This document shows positions 47,771 to 57,126 of a DNA stretch of 64,000 bases, in pieces. Under the pieces are notes generated by a model that was not told the DNA's origin, did not search any database, and saw nothing but the letters and a program-made list of their open reading frames with translations. The DNA is taken from NCBI GenBank assembly GCA_030649945.1, contig JAUSFE010000140.1, forward strand, positions 23,619 to 87,618, written 5' to 3'. Made by a program: the position numbers and the translations under genes. Origin of the DNA: Dehalococcoidia bacterium. Lineage in GTDB: Bacteria > Chloroflexota > Dehalococcoidia > SM23-28-2 > RBG-16-64-32. Numbering within the stretch: the first letter of the stretch is position 1; every line of letters begins with the position of its first letter.

Positions 47771-50700
47771 TGGATCTGGACCGGCAGAGACGGCGTGAGG
47801 GCGATGCTCTCCGGCGCCTTCTGCGACTGGATGATCACGGGCTCCGCCGTGTAGCCCCCGGTGGCGATCACGCGGGCGTAGTACGAGAGCGTGCGGCGCT
47901 GGTCCGTCCGGTACACGCAGAAGCTCACCCTTTGCCCGTCCACCAGGTACGGGTAGCCCACGCTCTGGTCAATGGGGACGTTCCACTGGTAGAGGCGGGT
48001 GACCGGCTTCAGTCCGGAGGGCAGCAGGTCGCTGAGCTGGTAGCAGCCGTCCAGGGCCTGCTCGCCCAGGTTGTAGGAGAGCCTGACTTTCACCATCTGT
48101 CCTTCCTGGAGGAGGGCCGTCTCCCCGCTCTGGCCCTCGTAGGCGCGGCTGACGGAGACTGCCGGGTCCGCGCTGACGGAGGCGGGGTCGAACGGCGCCA
48201 GGTTCGCCGTAGAGACGCCGATCGTCCCTTCGAGCGCCTGGAGGTCCAGGGCCTGGAGCTGCTGCGGCGTAAGGAGGAGCGTCAGGCTGCGCCCGAGCTC
48301 CAGCTGCTCCTCCTTGCGGGCGCCATCGAGCGTGTAGGCGAAGCGGACCGGCCCCGCGGAGAGCCTGGGCAGGGCCTGGGCCAGGTAGCTGATCTGTTCC
48401 AGCGCGACCAGGACGTCCCTCGTGTAGTTCTCGGTAGTGTACTGGAAGAGAAGCGGCGCGTAGTCATCGGCGAGGGCGGCGCCGAGGATGGCGCCCAGCG
48501 AGGTGGCCTCCAGGATGTCGTCCCGGTCCTCGCCCACGTTGAGCCGCAGGGCGGGACCTCTGCGCTCGCCGGATTCGGCGAGCAGGGCGCCGTAGATGCG
48601 GCCTGCGGTGTCCTGGTCACCCAGCGCGGCGGCGGCCAGGCCCGCGTAAAGGCGTTCGCGCACCGTCAGGTCGCTCTCGCCCGCCAGGGCCTGCGCGTCC
48701 GTGAGCACGGGCTCGCCGAGGGCCGCGAGGCCGTAGAGGGCGATCGCCCCGCGCTCGCGCGTCTCCTCGGTGTTGTCCAGCACGCCCAGGAAGTAGCGGG
48801 GAAGGCCCTGGCGGTCGAACTGCTCCGGGGCCACGGCGGCGGCCCGGGCGCTGAGGGTGAGGTCCGCGTCCGCGAAGGGGAAGATGGCGATGCCGCCGCC
48901 GGTCGTCTGGTAGGCGAGCGGGCGGAACTCCGCCGGGAAATCCGTCTCTTCGCCGAAATACTGCTTGAGCAGCCCCTGCGCCAGGTTGCGCGCCAGCATC
49001 TGGTCCACGCGATCGCCGTAGGTCCAGCTCAGGGAGCGCAGGACGGGGTAGTAGCGGCCGCGGTTCTGGTCGCTGATGACAACCGTGGTCGCGCCCTGCC
49101 CGGCGCCTTCCGGCTGGAGCGATTGCCCCACCGTCGCCTCGAAGAAGCGGGCTTCGTTGCGCAGCAGCCGCGAGGGGACGACGGTGATTTCGCGGACGAG
49201 GGCGTCTTCCTGCCCGCCCGCCGTCACGCGGACCGTAACGCGGTGGGTCCCCTCGCGCAGGGCCGGCAGCGCCAGCTCAGTGGCGCTGAAGGCGGTCCCG
49301 CTCGCGGTCAGCGTGCCGTCGAACAACGTGGCGGACGCGACCTCGAAGGAGACAGCGTCGCCGGCGCCCAGCGCATCGCCGAACGCGCGCAGCCTGATGG
49401 ACGGCTGGTCGCTCGTCAGGTAGGTGGTGTTCATCGTCACGTCTGCGAAGAGCGGCAGGCTGACCGGCACCAGCGCCGTGGAGACGCCGGCTTGCAGGTC
49501 CTGGGTGACGGCGATGGCAGTGACGCGCCAGGAAGTGAGGTTATCCGGCAGCTTGAAGGTGGCGCTGCCGTTTCCCTGCCCGTCCGTGGTGATGCGATCG
49601 AAGAGCGCCACGTCCTTGAAGTCTTGCCGCCCGCCGTCGCCGCCTCCCTTTTCCGCCTGGGTCACCGAGAACGGGTACTGGTGGGACGCGTACGTATGCA
49701 GCACGCCGGAAGGGACGCTCGTGTACAGGGAATCGAGGATCTTCAGGTCGTTGAAGTAGTCCGTGCCCTGCACGCGGAAGGTCGCCTCGTCCACCGCGCT
49801 CAGCAGCACCTCCGCCTGGACCGGCGCCCCATTGCGGTCGGTGACGGTCACGCCCAGCACAGGCTTCTCCCCGGGCTCGTAGCGTTCCCGGTCTGGCGTG
49901 ACCGCGATCGTCAGCTCCCTGAGCGACTGGTCGAACCGGGCGGCGTAGCCAAAGCTCACCTCCTGGTACGTGGCGCCGGTGAAGCGCACGCCGATGGCCG
50001 TCACGGTGGGCACGTGCTCCTCTGCGAACGTGAAGGTGTAGCGCGGGCCGTCCTGCACGGCGTAGCCGCGGATGCCGTTCTGGCCCAGGTAGAAGAGGTA
50101 GCGGTTGTTGCCGCCCGCCGGCAGGTCCTCGCTGCCCACCGCCATCGTCAGCGCCACCTCGTCGCCCAGCGCGTACTGTCGCTGGACAGCGGGCACAAGC
50201 GTGGGGGTGTTGCCGAAGCCGTAGTAGCTGTAGCCGGTGTACAGGTAGGTCTTTTGCGAGCCCGTGCGGCCGGAATCGTCGGTGGCCCTGAGCGTGATCT
50301 CGTACGACTTGTCCCGGGCGGCGGGGAAGGAGACGGCGAAGCGCCCCTCGCCGTCCGTCGTCGCGGCAAAGTCGCCGACCAGCGTCGTCACCGAGTCGTA
50401 GCGGTACTCCTTGCGCACGATCTTGGCGATGAAGTCGTAGGTCTCGCCCACCTCGGTCTGTGTGTACCCGTTCTCGGACACACTGACGCTGACCTGCGCG
50501 CCTGCCGCGGGTGGGCCGCGGAAGTCGTCGAAGTCCTTGGCGGCGCCGCCGTTCACGCGTGTGAGGTCAACGTTGTACACCGTGCCGGAGACGGTCGCGC
50601 CGCCGCCGGCGTAGTCGCCCCTGGCGTCGATAGTGAGGGCGGACGGGAAGACCTGCACCCAGGCGCCGCCGCTGATCTCGCCTTCCTCCGCCAGCGCCGG

Positions 50701-52935
50701 CGTCACGTCCAGCCTCAGGGAGTCGAATTGGCCGTAGCCGTAGCCGCCGGAGGCTGTTGCCGCCAGCGTCAGCCGGGCCTCGCCCGCTGCGTCAGTGGTG
50801 ACGCTGCCGGTACCCTTATTGCTGACGGTGTTGAGGTTGAGGTTGGGAACCGGGCTGCCGCCGAAGAACTGCGCCCTGATCGTGAAGTCCACTGAGTCGC
50901 CGGCGAAGACCGCGTTGCGGGAGGGCAGGACATCGATCTTGTACGCAGGCTTCACGAAGTCCCGCACCTCGGCGTAGCTGGTGGAGATTATCTGCTCGCC
51001 GATGCGCGCCTGCACCTGGTAGAACCCCGGCGCCAGCGCGCTGAACGGCAGTTCGCCGATGAACGTGCCCATGGCTGTGGTGGTGACTGTTGTGCTGGCG
51101 ACGATCTGCGGGCTGTAGCTGCCCTTTTCGTCGTAGTAGTTGTTGCCGATCTCCACCACCACCTCCTGGGCCGGCGGCGGGTTCTCCCGCAGACGCACCA
51201 GGCCCCAGAAGCGCACCGTGTCCGCGGGCCGGTAGAGGTTGCGGTCCGTGTACAGATAGCGCCAGTAGAGCGAGGGGTCGCCCGGGTAGCCGTACTCGCG
51301 GAAGCCGAAGGACTGGTAGCCGTTGAAGATGTCCCCCAGCGGCACCACCTCTTCGCGCCCGTCCGCCGCGGTCACTATGATGTTCCCCACCGGCTCCCTG
51401 GCGGTGTAGCCGAAGGGGCTGGTCTGAAGGTGAATCAGGTCCGGCGGCGTCTCGAAGAAGGCGACGCCGTCCGCGCCTGTGGTGGCGGAGAGGCCGCCGC
51501 CCACGGCGGTGACAGCGGCGCCCGCCAGCGGGGCCTTTGCCGCCACGTCGTTTACCCACAGGAGCGTGCGCGTGCCGCTGACGGACAGGTAGCTGGCCAT
51601 GTCTGTCACCTGGAGCAACGCCTGGACCGGCTTCTCCGCGAACGTCGTCTCGACCAGGTAGTATCCCTGCGGCAGCGGCTGGGGGAACTGCACGTAGCGG
51701 TCGCCGTACTGGCCCAGCGTTCTGACCTCGGCGTCAAACGAAGCGACCTGCTCCAGGCCGGCGTGGTCCACGGCGAAGCGGCCGCGCGTCGCCCGGGCCC
51801 ACGCCGGGATGGCGGTGAACTGGTCCAGCGAAGCCAGGAAGGCGTCCCTGTCAGCGAAGCGGTAGACGCCGAAGGGCAGCGTGATCAGGCCGGCATCGGG
51901 CGTCCCGGTACTGGAGTACTGGAAGAGGGCGAGCGCCGGCGTCTCCTGCGTGGCCGCCTCCCAGATCCGCCGCGAGAATTGCAGCGACGGCGGGCCTCCG
52001 GGCGTCTGCCCATCGCGCGACGCGACGCCTGTCTCGAAGCGGAAGGTGAAGCCGCCGGCCAGCGCCAGGTCCGTGTCCGGGATGCTGACGCCGGGCCCCA
52101 GGGTGACGGTGTACAGCGTCTGCGGCTGCAGCTCTGCGGGGACGAACACCACCGTCCGCTTGTGCGTCTCGAACCGCCCCTCTACGGCCGGCTCAATGTG
52201 GAAGTTCTCCTGGACGCCGCGCACGTTGTCGTGGCTGAGCGTTAGCTCCACCCCCACGTTCAGCGGCACGTCCGTGGCCTGATCGGCGGGCAGCGTGCTC
52301 ACTACGCGCAGCGTCCGCCGCGTCTGGAACGCCCACGTGTGCAGAGGGCGCTCCCCGGCCCCATCCATCATGCTGAACCGGTAGACCGTGTCCTCTGCGA
52401 GCGACGCAGCGGGCTGGATGCGGTAGCGCGCCGCCGAGCGTCCGGCGTCCTTCCGGGGAAGGATTGCCAGGTCCTCGGAGAGCAGTTCGACAGTGAACTC
52501 GACCGGGGGGCTTACTTTCAAGCGTGCGGCGACGTCGCCGGCGGCCGGGGGCTTCGGCACTTCGTCCGCTGCGCCGCCGGGGGTCAGCCCTGCGAAGAAC
52601 ATGACGAAGCTGGTGTCCACAGGCACCCCGGACGCGTCCTGGGCAGCGGCCGTCAGCGAGAAGCAGGACTGGGCCGCGGGCGCCGATACCTTCTGCCAGT
52701 CGCCGCCGGCGGGCGCTGCCGCGAGCGCATCGATGGCCGGGGCGAGGGCACAGGCGAGCGGGCCGGGTGTCGGTTGGGGGAGGGGTGCGCCGCCGCCGCC
52801 CGCGAAGGCCGCGAAGTACACGGCGACGGCTACCCCTGCGGCGGCGGTCACGGAGAGGCCCGCGGCCAGCAGCCGGTGGCGAGAATCCCCTCGCAACCAG
52901 GCAAGGGTGCCGGAGAAGAGCCCGGATGGGTTCAT
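47767..52935 (-). CDS. Alpha-2-macroglobulin-family protein lacking the thioester motif
   Basis: About 1722 residues from the ATG at 52935 (GGAGGG ribosome site). One N-terminal membrane anchor, then macroglobulin beta domains (DRNLYRPADTVRFWGLVR is the typical MG motif), an A2M-type segment with DNLTSWRVTAIAVT, an alpha-toroid complement-like region and a receptor-binding-like C-terminus. The usual thioester GCxEQ is replaced by YGDRVDQML, so covalent protease trapping is not expected. It may be a periplasm-like or surface protease trap of the non-thioester class. Co-transcribed with the MEMO gene. Confidence 0.88.
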   Translation of the reverse strand: MNPSGLFSGTLAWLRGDSRHRLLAAGLSVTAAAGVAVAVYFAAFAGGGGAPLPQPTPGPLACALAPAIDALAAAPAGGDWQKVSAPAAQSCFSLTAAAQDASGVPVDTSFVMFFAGLTPGGAADEVPKPPAAGDVAARLKVSPPVEFTVELLSEDLAILPRKDAGRSAARYRIQPAASLAEDTVYRFSMMDGAGERPLHTWAFQTRRTLRVVSTLPADQATDVPLNVGVELTLSHDNVRGVQENFHIEPAVEGRFETHKRTVVFVPAELQPQTLYTVTLGPGVSIPDTDLALAGGFTFRFETGVASRDGQTPGGPPSLQFSRRIWEAATQETPALALFQYSSTGTPDAGLITLPFGVYRFADRDAFLASLDQFTAIPAWARATRGRFAVDHAGLEQVASFDAEVRTLGQYGDRYVQFPQPLPQGYYLVETTFAEKPVQALLQVTDMASYLSVSGTRTLLWVNDVAAKAPLAGAAVTAVGGGLSATTGADGVAFFETPPDLIHLQTSPFGYTAREPVGNIIVTAADGREEVVPLGDIFNGYQSFGFREYGYPGDPSLYWRYLYTDRNLYRPADTVRFWGLVRLRENPPPAQEVVVEIGNNYYDEKGSYSPQIVASTTVTTTAMGTFIGELPFSALAPGFYQVQARIGEQIISTSYAEVRDFVKPAYKIDVLPSRNAVFAGDSVDFTIRAQFFGGSPVPNLNLNTVSNKGTGSVTTDAAGEARLTLAATASGGYGYGQFDSLRLDVTPALAEEGEISGGAWVQVFPSALTIDARGDYAGGGATVSGTVYNVDLTRVNGGAAKDFDDFRGPPAAGAQVSVSVSENGYTQTEVGETYDFIAKIVRKEYRYDSVTTLVGDFAATTDGEGRFAVSFPAARDKSYEITLRATDDSGRTGSQKTYLYTGYSYYGFGNTPTLVPAVQRQYALGDEVALTMAVGSEDLPAGGNNRYLFYLGQNGIRGYAVQDGPRYTFTFAEEHVPTVTAIGVRFTGATYQEVSFGYAARFDQSLRELTIAVTPDRERYEPGEKPVLGVTVTDRNGAPVQAEVLLSAVDEATFRVQGTDYFNDLKILDSLYTSVPSGVLHTYASHQYPFSVTQAEKGGGDGGRQDFKDVALFDRITTDGQGNGSATFKLPDNLTSWRVTAIAVTQDLQAGVSTALVPVSLPLFADVTMNTTYLTSDQPSIRLRAFGDALGAGDAVSFEVASATLFDGTLTASGTAFSATELALPALREGTHRVTVRVTAGGQEDALVREITVVPSRLLRNEARFFEATVGQSLQPEGAGQGATTVVISDQNRGRYYPVLRSLSWTYGDRVDQMLARNLAQGLLKQYFGEETDFPAEFRPLAYQTTGGGIAIFPFADADLTLSARAAAVAPEQFDRQGLPRYFLGVLDNTEETRERGAIALYGLAALGEPVLTDAQALAGESDLTVRERLYAGLAAAALGDQDTAGRIYGALLAESGERRGPALRLNVGEDRDDILEATSLGAILGAALADDYAPLLFQYTTENYTRDVLVALEQISYLAQALPRLSAGPVRFAYTLDGARKEEQLELGRSLTLLLTPQQLQALDLQALEGTIGVSTANLAPFDPASVSADPAVSVSRAYEGQSGETALLQEGQMVKVRLSYNLGEQALDGCYQLSDLLPSGLKPVTRLYQWNVPIDQSVGYPYLVDGQRVSFCVYRTDQRRTLSYYARVIATGGYTAEPVIIQSQKAPESIALTPSLPVQIQ

Positions 52936-53303
52936 GCCAACTCCCTCCACTGTGGGCTGCTAAGGAAAACGCGCAGTGGTCGCCGGCGATACGGCTCACC
53001 AGCCAGACAATAGCAGGGTGATGAAAAACGGGGAGTGCAGAGGGGCGGAGCCCTGGCGCCTGTCCTGAGCGCAGTCGAAGGGCCGGGGGTCTGGGGGTGT
53101 CCCCCAGATTCAATGTTTTCTTTGGGTGGGGTGGGGGGGTGGGACGAGGACTCGTTTTTCAGCACCCTGATAGTCCCTTACCCGGCGGCGCGCGCAGGGC
53201 CGTCTGGCCGCCCGGCTCTATTCTATCCGGCCCGTCAACGAATGCTGCGCCGGTGTGTGGGAGTAAAAACCTCTTTCGAAGGTGCGGCGGCTGGGCAAGA
53301 AAA
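52936..53303. other. Intergenic region upstream of the macroglobulin gene
   Basis: No gene in 368 bp. It holds a GCGGAGCCC, CCGGGGGTCTGGGGGTGTCCCCCAGA repeat also found at 39.65 kb, split here by a CCTGTCCTGAGCGCAGTCGAAGG unit, and a G-rich GGGTGGGGTGGGGGGGTGGG run (about 53125-53143). The macroglobulin promoter presumably lies near 52940-53000, but no boxes are clear. Confidence 0.55.
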
Positions 53304-53378
53304 TGGAGCGGAAGACGGGATTCGAACCCGCGACCCTCGCCTTGGCAAGGCGATGCTCTACCACTGAGCCACTTCCGC
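53304..53378 (-). tRNA. tRNA-Gly (GCC)
   Basis: The coding strand folds into a cloverleaf: acceptor GCGGAAG/CTTCCGC, D-arm with GGCTCAGTGGTAGAGC, anticodon stem CGCCT with loop reading TTGCCAA (anticodon GCC), and GGTTCGAATCC in the T-arm. The discriminator is T and CCA is encoded. It decodes GGC/GGU glycine codons, abundant in this GC-rich genome. It stands alone. Confidence 0.95.
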
Positions 53379-53460
53379 TCGCGTCATAATTATACTCGGC
53401 CCAAGGGTCGCTGCAAGGCCCTTTCTTGACACCCGGTGTACGGCCATATTAGTGTCGCTC

Positions 53461-53698
53461 CTAGCGTACCGTCTTCGAAATACCTTGCCTGTATCCCGTG
53501 GTACGTTGAGCGCGGCGCCATCCCGTCGGTCATCCTGAGCGCGACGACATCTGCCACGTGGCTCTGCGTAGCTTCGCGAAGGATCTGGGGTGGGGCAGAC
53601 CTACGAGCGAGGGACGACGGCGCGCCCGAACCCCTCGTGTACCGTCTCTCACTTCAAGGGTGCGCCGTGGTAAGGCCGTTCTTGACACACCACACTAG
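53461..53698. mobile_element. CTAG-ended non-autonomous element, copy 3
   Basis: 238 bp from CTAGCGTACCGTCTTC to CTAG (53695-53698), the most complete uninterrupted copy. The ends are imperfect inverted repeats. Internal blocks match the copies at 12.7, 33.3 and 58.1 kb. It fills the gap between tRNA-Gly and the SRPBCC gene together with about 80 bp of unremarkable DNA. No transposase is encoded. Confidence 0.75.
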
Positions 53699-53718
53699 CG
53701 TTAGCCAGGAGGTAGAGA

Positions 53719-54156
53719 ATGCCGCGCTTCAAGGCCGCCATTGACATCGATGCGCCTCGCGAACACGTCTTCGCGCTGGCGGCAGACCCGCTGAAGCAGC
53801 CGGAGTGGACCACCTGGGTCAAGGAAGCGACGATCGCCGCCGGCGATGGCAAGAGCGCGGGCACGAGAGAGCGCACGGTGATCAAGATCGGCCCCCAGCG
53901 CCACGCCCACGACGTGGAGTGGACGGACTACCGGCCGAACGAGGTGCTGGCGCGGCATTTCACCGGCTACCTCGACGTGAAGGAGCGCATGACGTTCACC
54001 CCGGCCAACGGCGGCACCCGCGTGGTCTGGGACATCGACTACGTCCCGCCCTACGGCATCATCGGCAAGCTCGGCGCCTGGTTCATGATGGCCCGCATCT
54101 TCCAGAACGAGCTGGAGGCCTCGCTGGAGAACCTGAAGGCCGCGCTGGAGAGCTGA
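53719..54156 (+). CDS. SRPBCC-family (polyketide cyclase/START-like) protein
   Basis: 145 residues, with a CAGGAGG ribosome site. FKAAIDIDAPREHVFALAADPLKQPEWTTWVKEA is the typical SRPBCC opening; GTRVVWDIDYVPPYGIIGKLGAWFMMARIFQNELEASLENLK gives the last strand and long C-terminal helix that close the hydrophobic cavity. It binds or transports a lipophilic small molecule. No further function can be assigned. Confidence 0.85.
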   Translation: MPRFKAAIDIDAPREHVFALAADPLKQPEWTTWVKEATIAAGDGKSAGTRERTVIKIGPQRHAHDVEWTDYRPNEVLARHFTGYLDVKERMTFTPANGGTRVVWDIDYVPPYGIIGKLGAWFMMARIFQNELEASLENLKAALES

Positions 54157-54220
54157 CAGCCGACAGCCAAAAGCTAACAGCTAATAGCCAACAGCCAATA
54201 GCTAACAGCCAAGCTAGTAG
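54157..54220. repeat. Short tandem repeat of AACAGCTA/AACAGCCA units
   Basis: About eight degenerate 7-8 bp units (ACAGCC, AACAGCTAATAGCC and similar) between the convergent SRPBCC and acyl-CoA dehydrogenase genes. It is simple-sequence DNA and possibly unstable in length. Confidence 0.85.
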
Positions 54221-55390
54221 CTACCCCCGCGGCAGCGCCAGGCCGCGCAGCGCGATGATCTCGCGCTGCACTTCAGACGTCCCGGCGCCGATGGTGTCCT
54301 GCACGGCCGAGAGGTAGGCGTGCGGCACGGCGCCCCCCCAGGGCGCAGGCCCCGCTCCGTCGCGCAGCTGGCCGTAGGGGCCCAGCACGTGCATCCCGGC
54401 CTCGTAGAGGCGCTGGGCGAACTCCGTGTTGAACAGCTTCACCATCGCGGCCTGCGCCCGGTAATCCAGGCCCTGCGCGTGCATGCCGATGGCCCGCCAG
54501 AGGAGCAGGCGCGCCACCTCGAACTCGACGCGCAGCTGGGCCAGGCCCCCCCGCCTCGGCGGGTCGTCCCAGGGGCGGCCGCCGGCTGGCGCAGTGCGGG
54601 CGCGGCGCACCAGCGCCAGGAGCGCGCGCCAGTGGACGGTAGCGCGGTAGATGGTGATGCGCTCCACCCCCAGGGCGGATGTCAGCACCTTCCAGCCTTC
54701 GTTCTCCCTGCCCACGCGCTCGCCCACGGGGACACGCACGTTCTCGAATATCGTCTCGTTGAACCACTCCTCGTCCAGCAGGTTTACGAGCGGGCGCACT
54801 GCGACGCCGGGTGAGTCCATGGGCACGATGAAGACGGAGATGCCCGCGTGCTTCGGGCTGCCGGCATCGGTGCGGGCGGCCAGCCAGCAGTAGTCGCTCG
54901 CGGAGGCGCCGCTGGTGAAGACCTTGCGGCCGTTGATCACGTAGTCGTCGCCCTCACGCACGGCCCTTGTCTGCAGGGAGGCGAGGTCGGAGCCGGACTC
55001 CGGCTCGGTGTAGCCCAGGCAGAAGGTGATCTCGCCGCGGGCCAGCCGCGGCAGGTAGCGGCGCTTCTGGTCCTCGCTGCCGGCGGCGAGCAGGATAGGC
55101 GAGACGATGACGCGGGCGATGGCGTCGCCGGCGGGGCCGCCGTGCAGCGCCACCTCCTCCTCGACGACGAACTGCTCCTGCACGGGACGCCCGCCCCCGC
55201 CGTACTCCACGGGCCAGCTCAGGGCCAGCCAGCCCTTTTGCCCCAGCCTCAGCTCAAAATCGCGGGCTGGCATGTAGCCCGGCGGCATGGGCGTGGGGTC
55301 AGAGGTATGGGTCGTGCCCAGTTCATCGGTCAGGAAGGCGCACACCTCCCGGCGCAGCCGTTCTTCGCTTTCGCTCAGCCGGAAGTCCAT
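54221..55390 (-). CDS. Acyl-CoA dehydrogenase
   Basis: 389 residues from the ATG at 55390. MDFRLSESEERLRREVCAFLTDEL starts the N-terminal helical domain. FCLGYTEPESGSDLASLQTRAV is the flavin/substrate motif, DYVINGRKVFTSGA follows, and the C-terminus QDTIGAGTSEVQREIIALRGLALPRG is the usual tetramer end. It oxidises an acyl-CoA at the alpha-beta bond and passes electrons to ETF. The catalytic Glu cannot be fixed by eye. It is close to the branch often annotated for steroid or long-chain substrates. Confidence 0.9.
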   Translation of the reverse strand: MDFRLSESEERLRREVCAFLTDELGTTHTSDPTPMPPGYMPARDFELRLGQKGWLALSWPVEYGGGGRPVQEQFVVEEEVALHGGPAGDAIARVIVSPILLAAGSEDQKRRYLPRLARGEITFCLGYTEPESGSDLASLQTRAVREGDDYVINGRKVFTSGASASDYCWLAARTDAGSPKHAGISVFIVPMDSPGVAVRPLVNLLDEEWFNETIFENVRVPVGERVGRENEGWKVLTSALGVERITIYRATVHWRALLALVRRARTAPAGGRPWDDPPRRGGLAQLRVEFEVARLLLWRAIGMHAQGLDYRAQAAMVKLFNTEFAQRLYEAGMHVLGPYGQLRDGAGPAPWGGAVPHAYLSAVQDTIGAGTSEVQREIIALRGLALPRG

Positions 55391-55729
55391 GGCGGGGTTG
55401 ATTATACGGCACCGTCCGCCCGCTGCCGCCGTAAGCGGCAGGCGCGCAGGCGTTGGGCGGCGGCGGGGCGTAGGGGCGCCGCATCGGGGGCCGCGCGGTG
55501 AAGGGGGGCGATGCTGCGCCCGGGCGGGGCGGTTCGTAGGGGGGCACCATGACGCGCCCGCAAACGCTACGAAGGTTACATCCGGCACGCCTGCGGAGGG
55601 GCCGTTCATACATTGACGGGCTGAGGGGGAGAGCGGGATAATGAGGGATAGGCGATACGCATTTCTACAATTGAAGTTGGTGATATCGCTTCCGCGGACT
55701 GCCGGCCGGGCAAAGTGTAAAGGCGGGTA
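55391..55729. other. Divergent promoter region between acyl-CoA dehydrogenase and E3
   Basis: No gene in 339 bp; the minus-strand ORFs here are GC artefacts. Upstream of E3 the DNA becomes AT-richer (about 55620-55690, with ATTTCTACAATTGAAG), which probably carries the operon promoter, but spacing to a clear -10 is uncertain. Confidence 0.45.
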
Positions 55730-57112
55730 GTGGACGAGATTGACCTCATAGCCATCGGCGGTGGGAGCGGCGGCTATACGGCCGCCATCAGAGCCACACA
55801 GTTAGGTCTCACGGCAGCGGTGGTGGAGCGGGACAAGGTCGGTGGCACGTGCCTGCACAGGGGCTGCATCCCCACCAAGGCCTGGCTGGAGAGCGCGGCC
55901 ACCCTGATCCGGGTGCGCAAGGCGGGCGCGTTCGGCGTCCGTGTCGAGAACGTGTCCCTTGATTACCCCACCGTCGTGGCGCGCCAGAAGCGGGTCGTCG
56001 AGACGCTGCACAAGAGCCTGCGCGCCGTCATCCAGAAGCACAAGATCGAGATCATCGAGGGTGAGGGCCGCCTGCTCTCCCCCACGCAGGTGATGGTGGG
56101 CGGCCGCAAGCTCACGGCCCGGAACATCGTCATCGCCACCGGCTCGCGGCCCAGGGAAATCCCGGGCCTGGAGACGGACGGCACACGCATCCTGAACAGC
56201 GATCACCTGCTGGCGCTGGCGGCGCCGCCGCGTTCGATCCTGATCATCGGCGCCGGGGCCGTCGGCTCGGAGTTCGCCTCCTTCTTCCTGGACATCGGCA
56301 CGGAGGTGACGCTCATCGAGATGCTGCCCGCCGTTGTGCCGCTGGAGGACCCGGACGTGGGCAAGGCGCTGGGCAAGGCGCTGGCCGCGCGCGGCGCCAA
56401 CGTCCTCACCTCCGCCCGCGTCTTAACAGAGAGGACGCGTGTGTACGACAGCCGCGTGGAGCTGACAGTGGAGCACGAGGGCCAGGAGAAGCAGATGACC
56501 GCTGACGTGGCGTTGGTGGCCGTGGGCCGCGAGGCGGTGACGGACAACCTGGGCCTGGACAAGACGAAGGTGCAACTGGACAGGGGCTGGGTGCGCGTGG
56601 ACGACGCCTACCGCACCGCCGAGCCGCACGTCTACGCCGTGGGCGACGCCATCGGCGGGCTGCTGCTGGCGCACGTGGCCGCGGCCGAGGGGTTCATCGC
56701 CGCGGAGGCGAGCGCGGGGAAAACGGTGGCGAAGCTGGACTACAACCGCGTGCCGCGCGTGACCTACACAAACCCGCAGGTGGCCAGCGTGGGCATGACG
56801 GAGCAGCAGGCGAAGGAGGCGGGGCTCAACGCCAAGTCGCAGCGCTTCTCCTTCAAGTACAACGCCATGGCCCTGATTGAGGACGAGGCCGATGGTTTCG
56901 CGAAGGTCGTGCATGACCCTGACTCCGGCGACCTGCTTGGCGTTCACATCATCGGGCCGCACGCCTCGGAGCTGATCTCGGAGGCGGCGCTGGCCCGCTT
57001 TCTGCAGGCGTCTGCGTGGGAGGTGGGAGCCAACATCCATCCGCACCCAACATTGAGCGAGGTGCTGGGCGAAGCGGCCCAGCTTTCGGCGGGAATCAGC
57101 ATCTACTGGTGA
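55730..57112 (+). CDS. lpdA: Dihydrolipoyl dehydrogenase (E3)
   Basis: 460 residues from a GTG start. FAD-binding IAIGGGSGGYTAAIRATQLG, redox pair GGTCLHRGCIPTK (Cys41/Cys46), NAD-binding IIGAGAVGSEFASFF, the second FAD motif HVYAVGDAIGG, and the C-terminal HIIGPHASELISE plus IHPHPTLSE with the active-site His-Glu pair. It re-oxidises the dihydrolipoyl arms of the E2 encoded at 61 kb. First gene of the operon; the next gene starts 14 bp later. Confidence 0.94.
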   Translation: MDEIDLIAIGGGSGGYTAAIRATQLGLTAAVVERDKVGGTCLHRGCIPTKAWLESAATLIRVRKAGAFGVRVENVSLDYPTVVARQKRVVETLHKSLRAVIQKHKIEIIEGEGRLLSPTQVMVGGRKLTARNIVIATGSRPREIPGLETDGTRILNSDHLLALAAPPRSILIIGAGAVGSEFASFFLDIGTEVTLIEMLPAVVPLEDPDVGKALGKALAARGANVLTSARVLTERTRVYDSRVELTVEHEGQEKQMTADVALVAVGREAVTDNLGLDKTKVQLDRGWVRVDDAYRTAEPHVYAVGDAIGGLLLAHVAAAEGFIAAEASAGKTVAKLDYNRVPRVTYTNPQVASVGMTEQQAKEAGLNAKSQRFSFKYNAMALIEDEADGFAKVVHDPDSGDLLGVHIIGPHASELISEAALARFLQASAWEVGANIHPHPTLSEVLGEAAQLSAGISIYW

Positions 57113-57126
57113 AGGGGAGGCGTGCT

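Noticed and set aside
47932-50895. 987-residue plus-strand ORF
   Set aside because: Antisense to the macroglobulin gene, compositionally a shadow with no motif.
53125-53143. G-rich run as a functional G-quadruplex
   Set aside because: The run lies in a dispersed repeat and no gene regulation link can be shown.
54157-54220. AACAGCTA repeats as a CRISPR or iteron array
   Set aside because: Units too short and degenerate, no spacers, no replication genes nearby.
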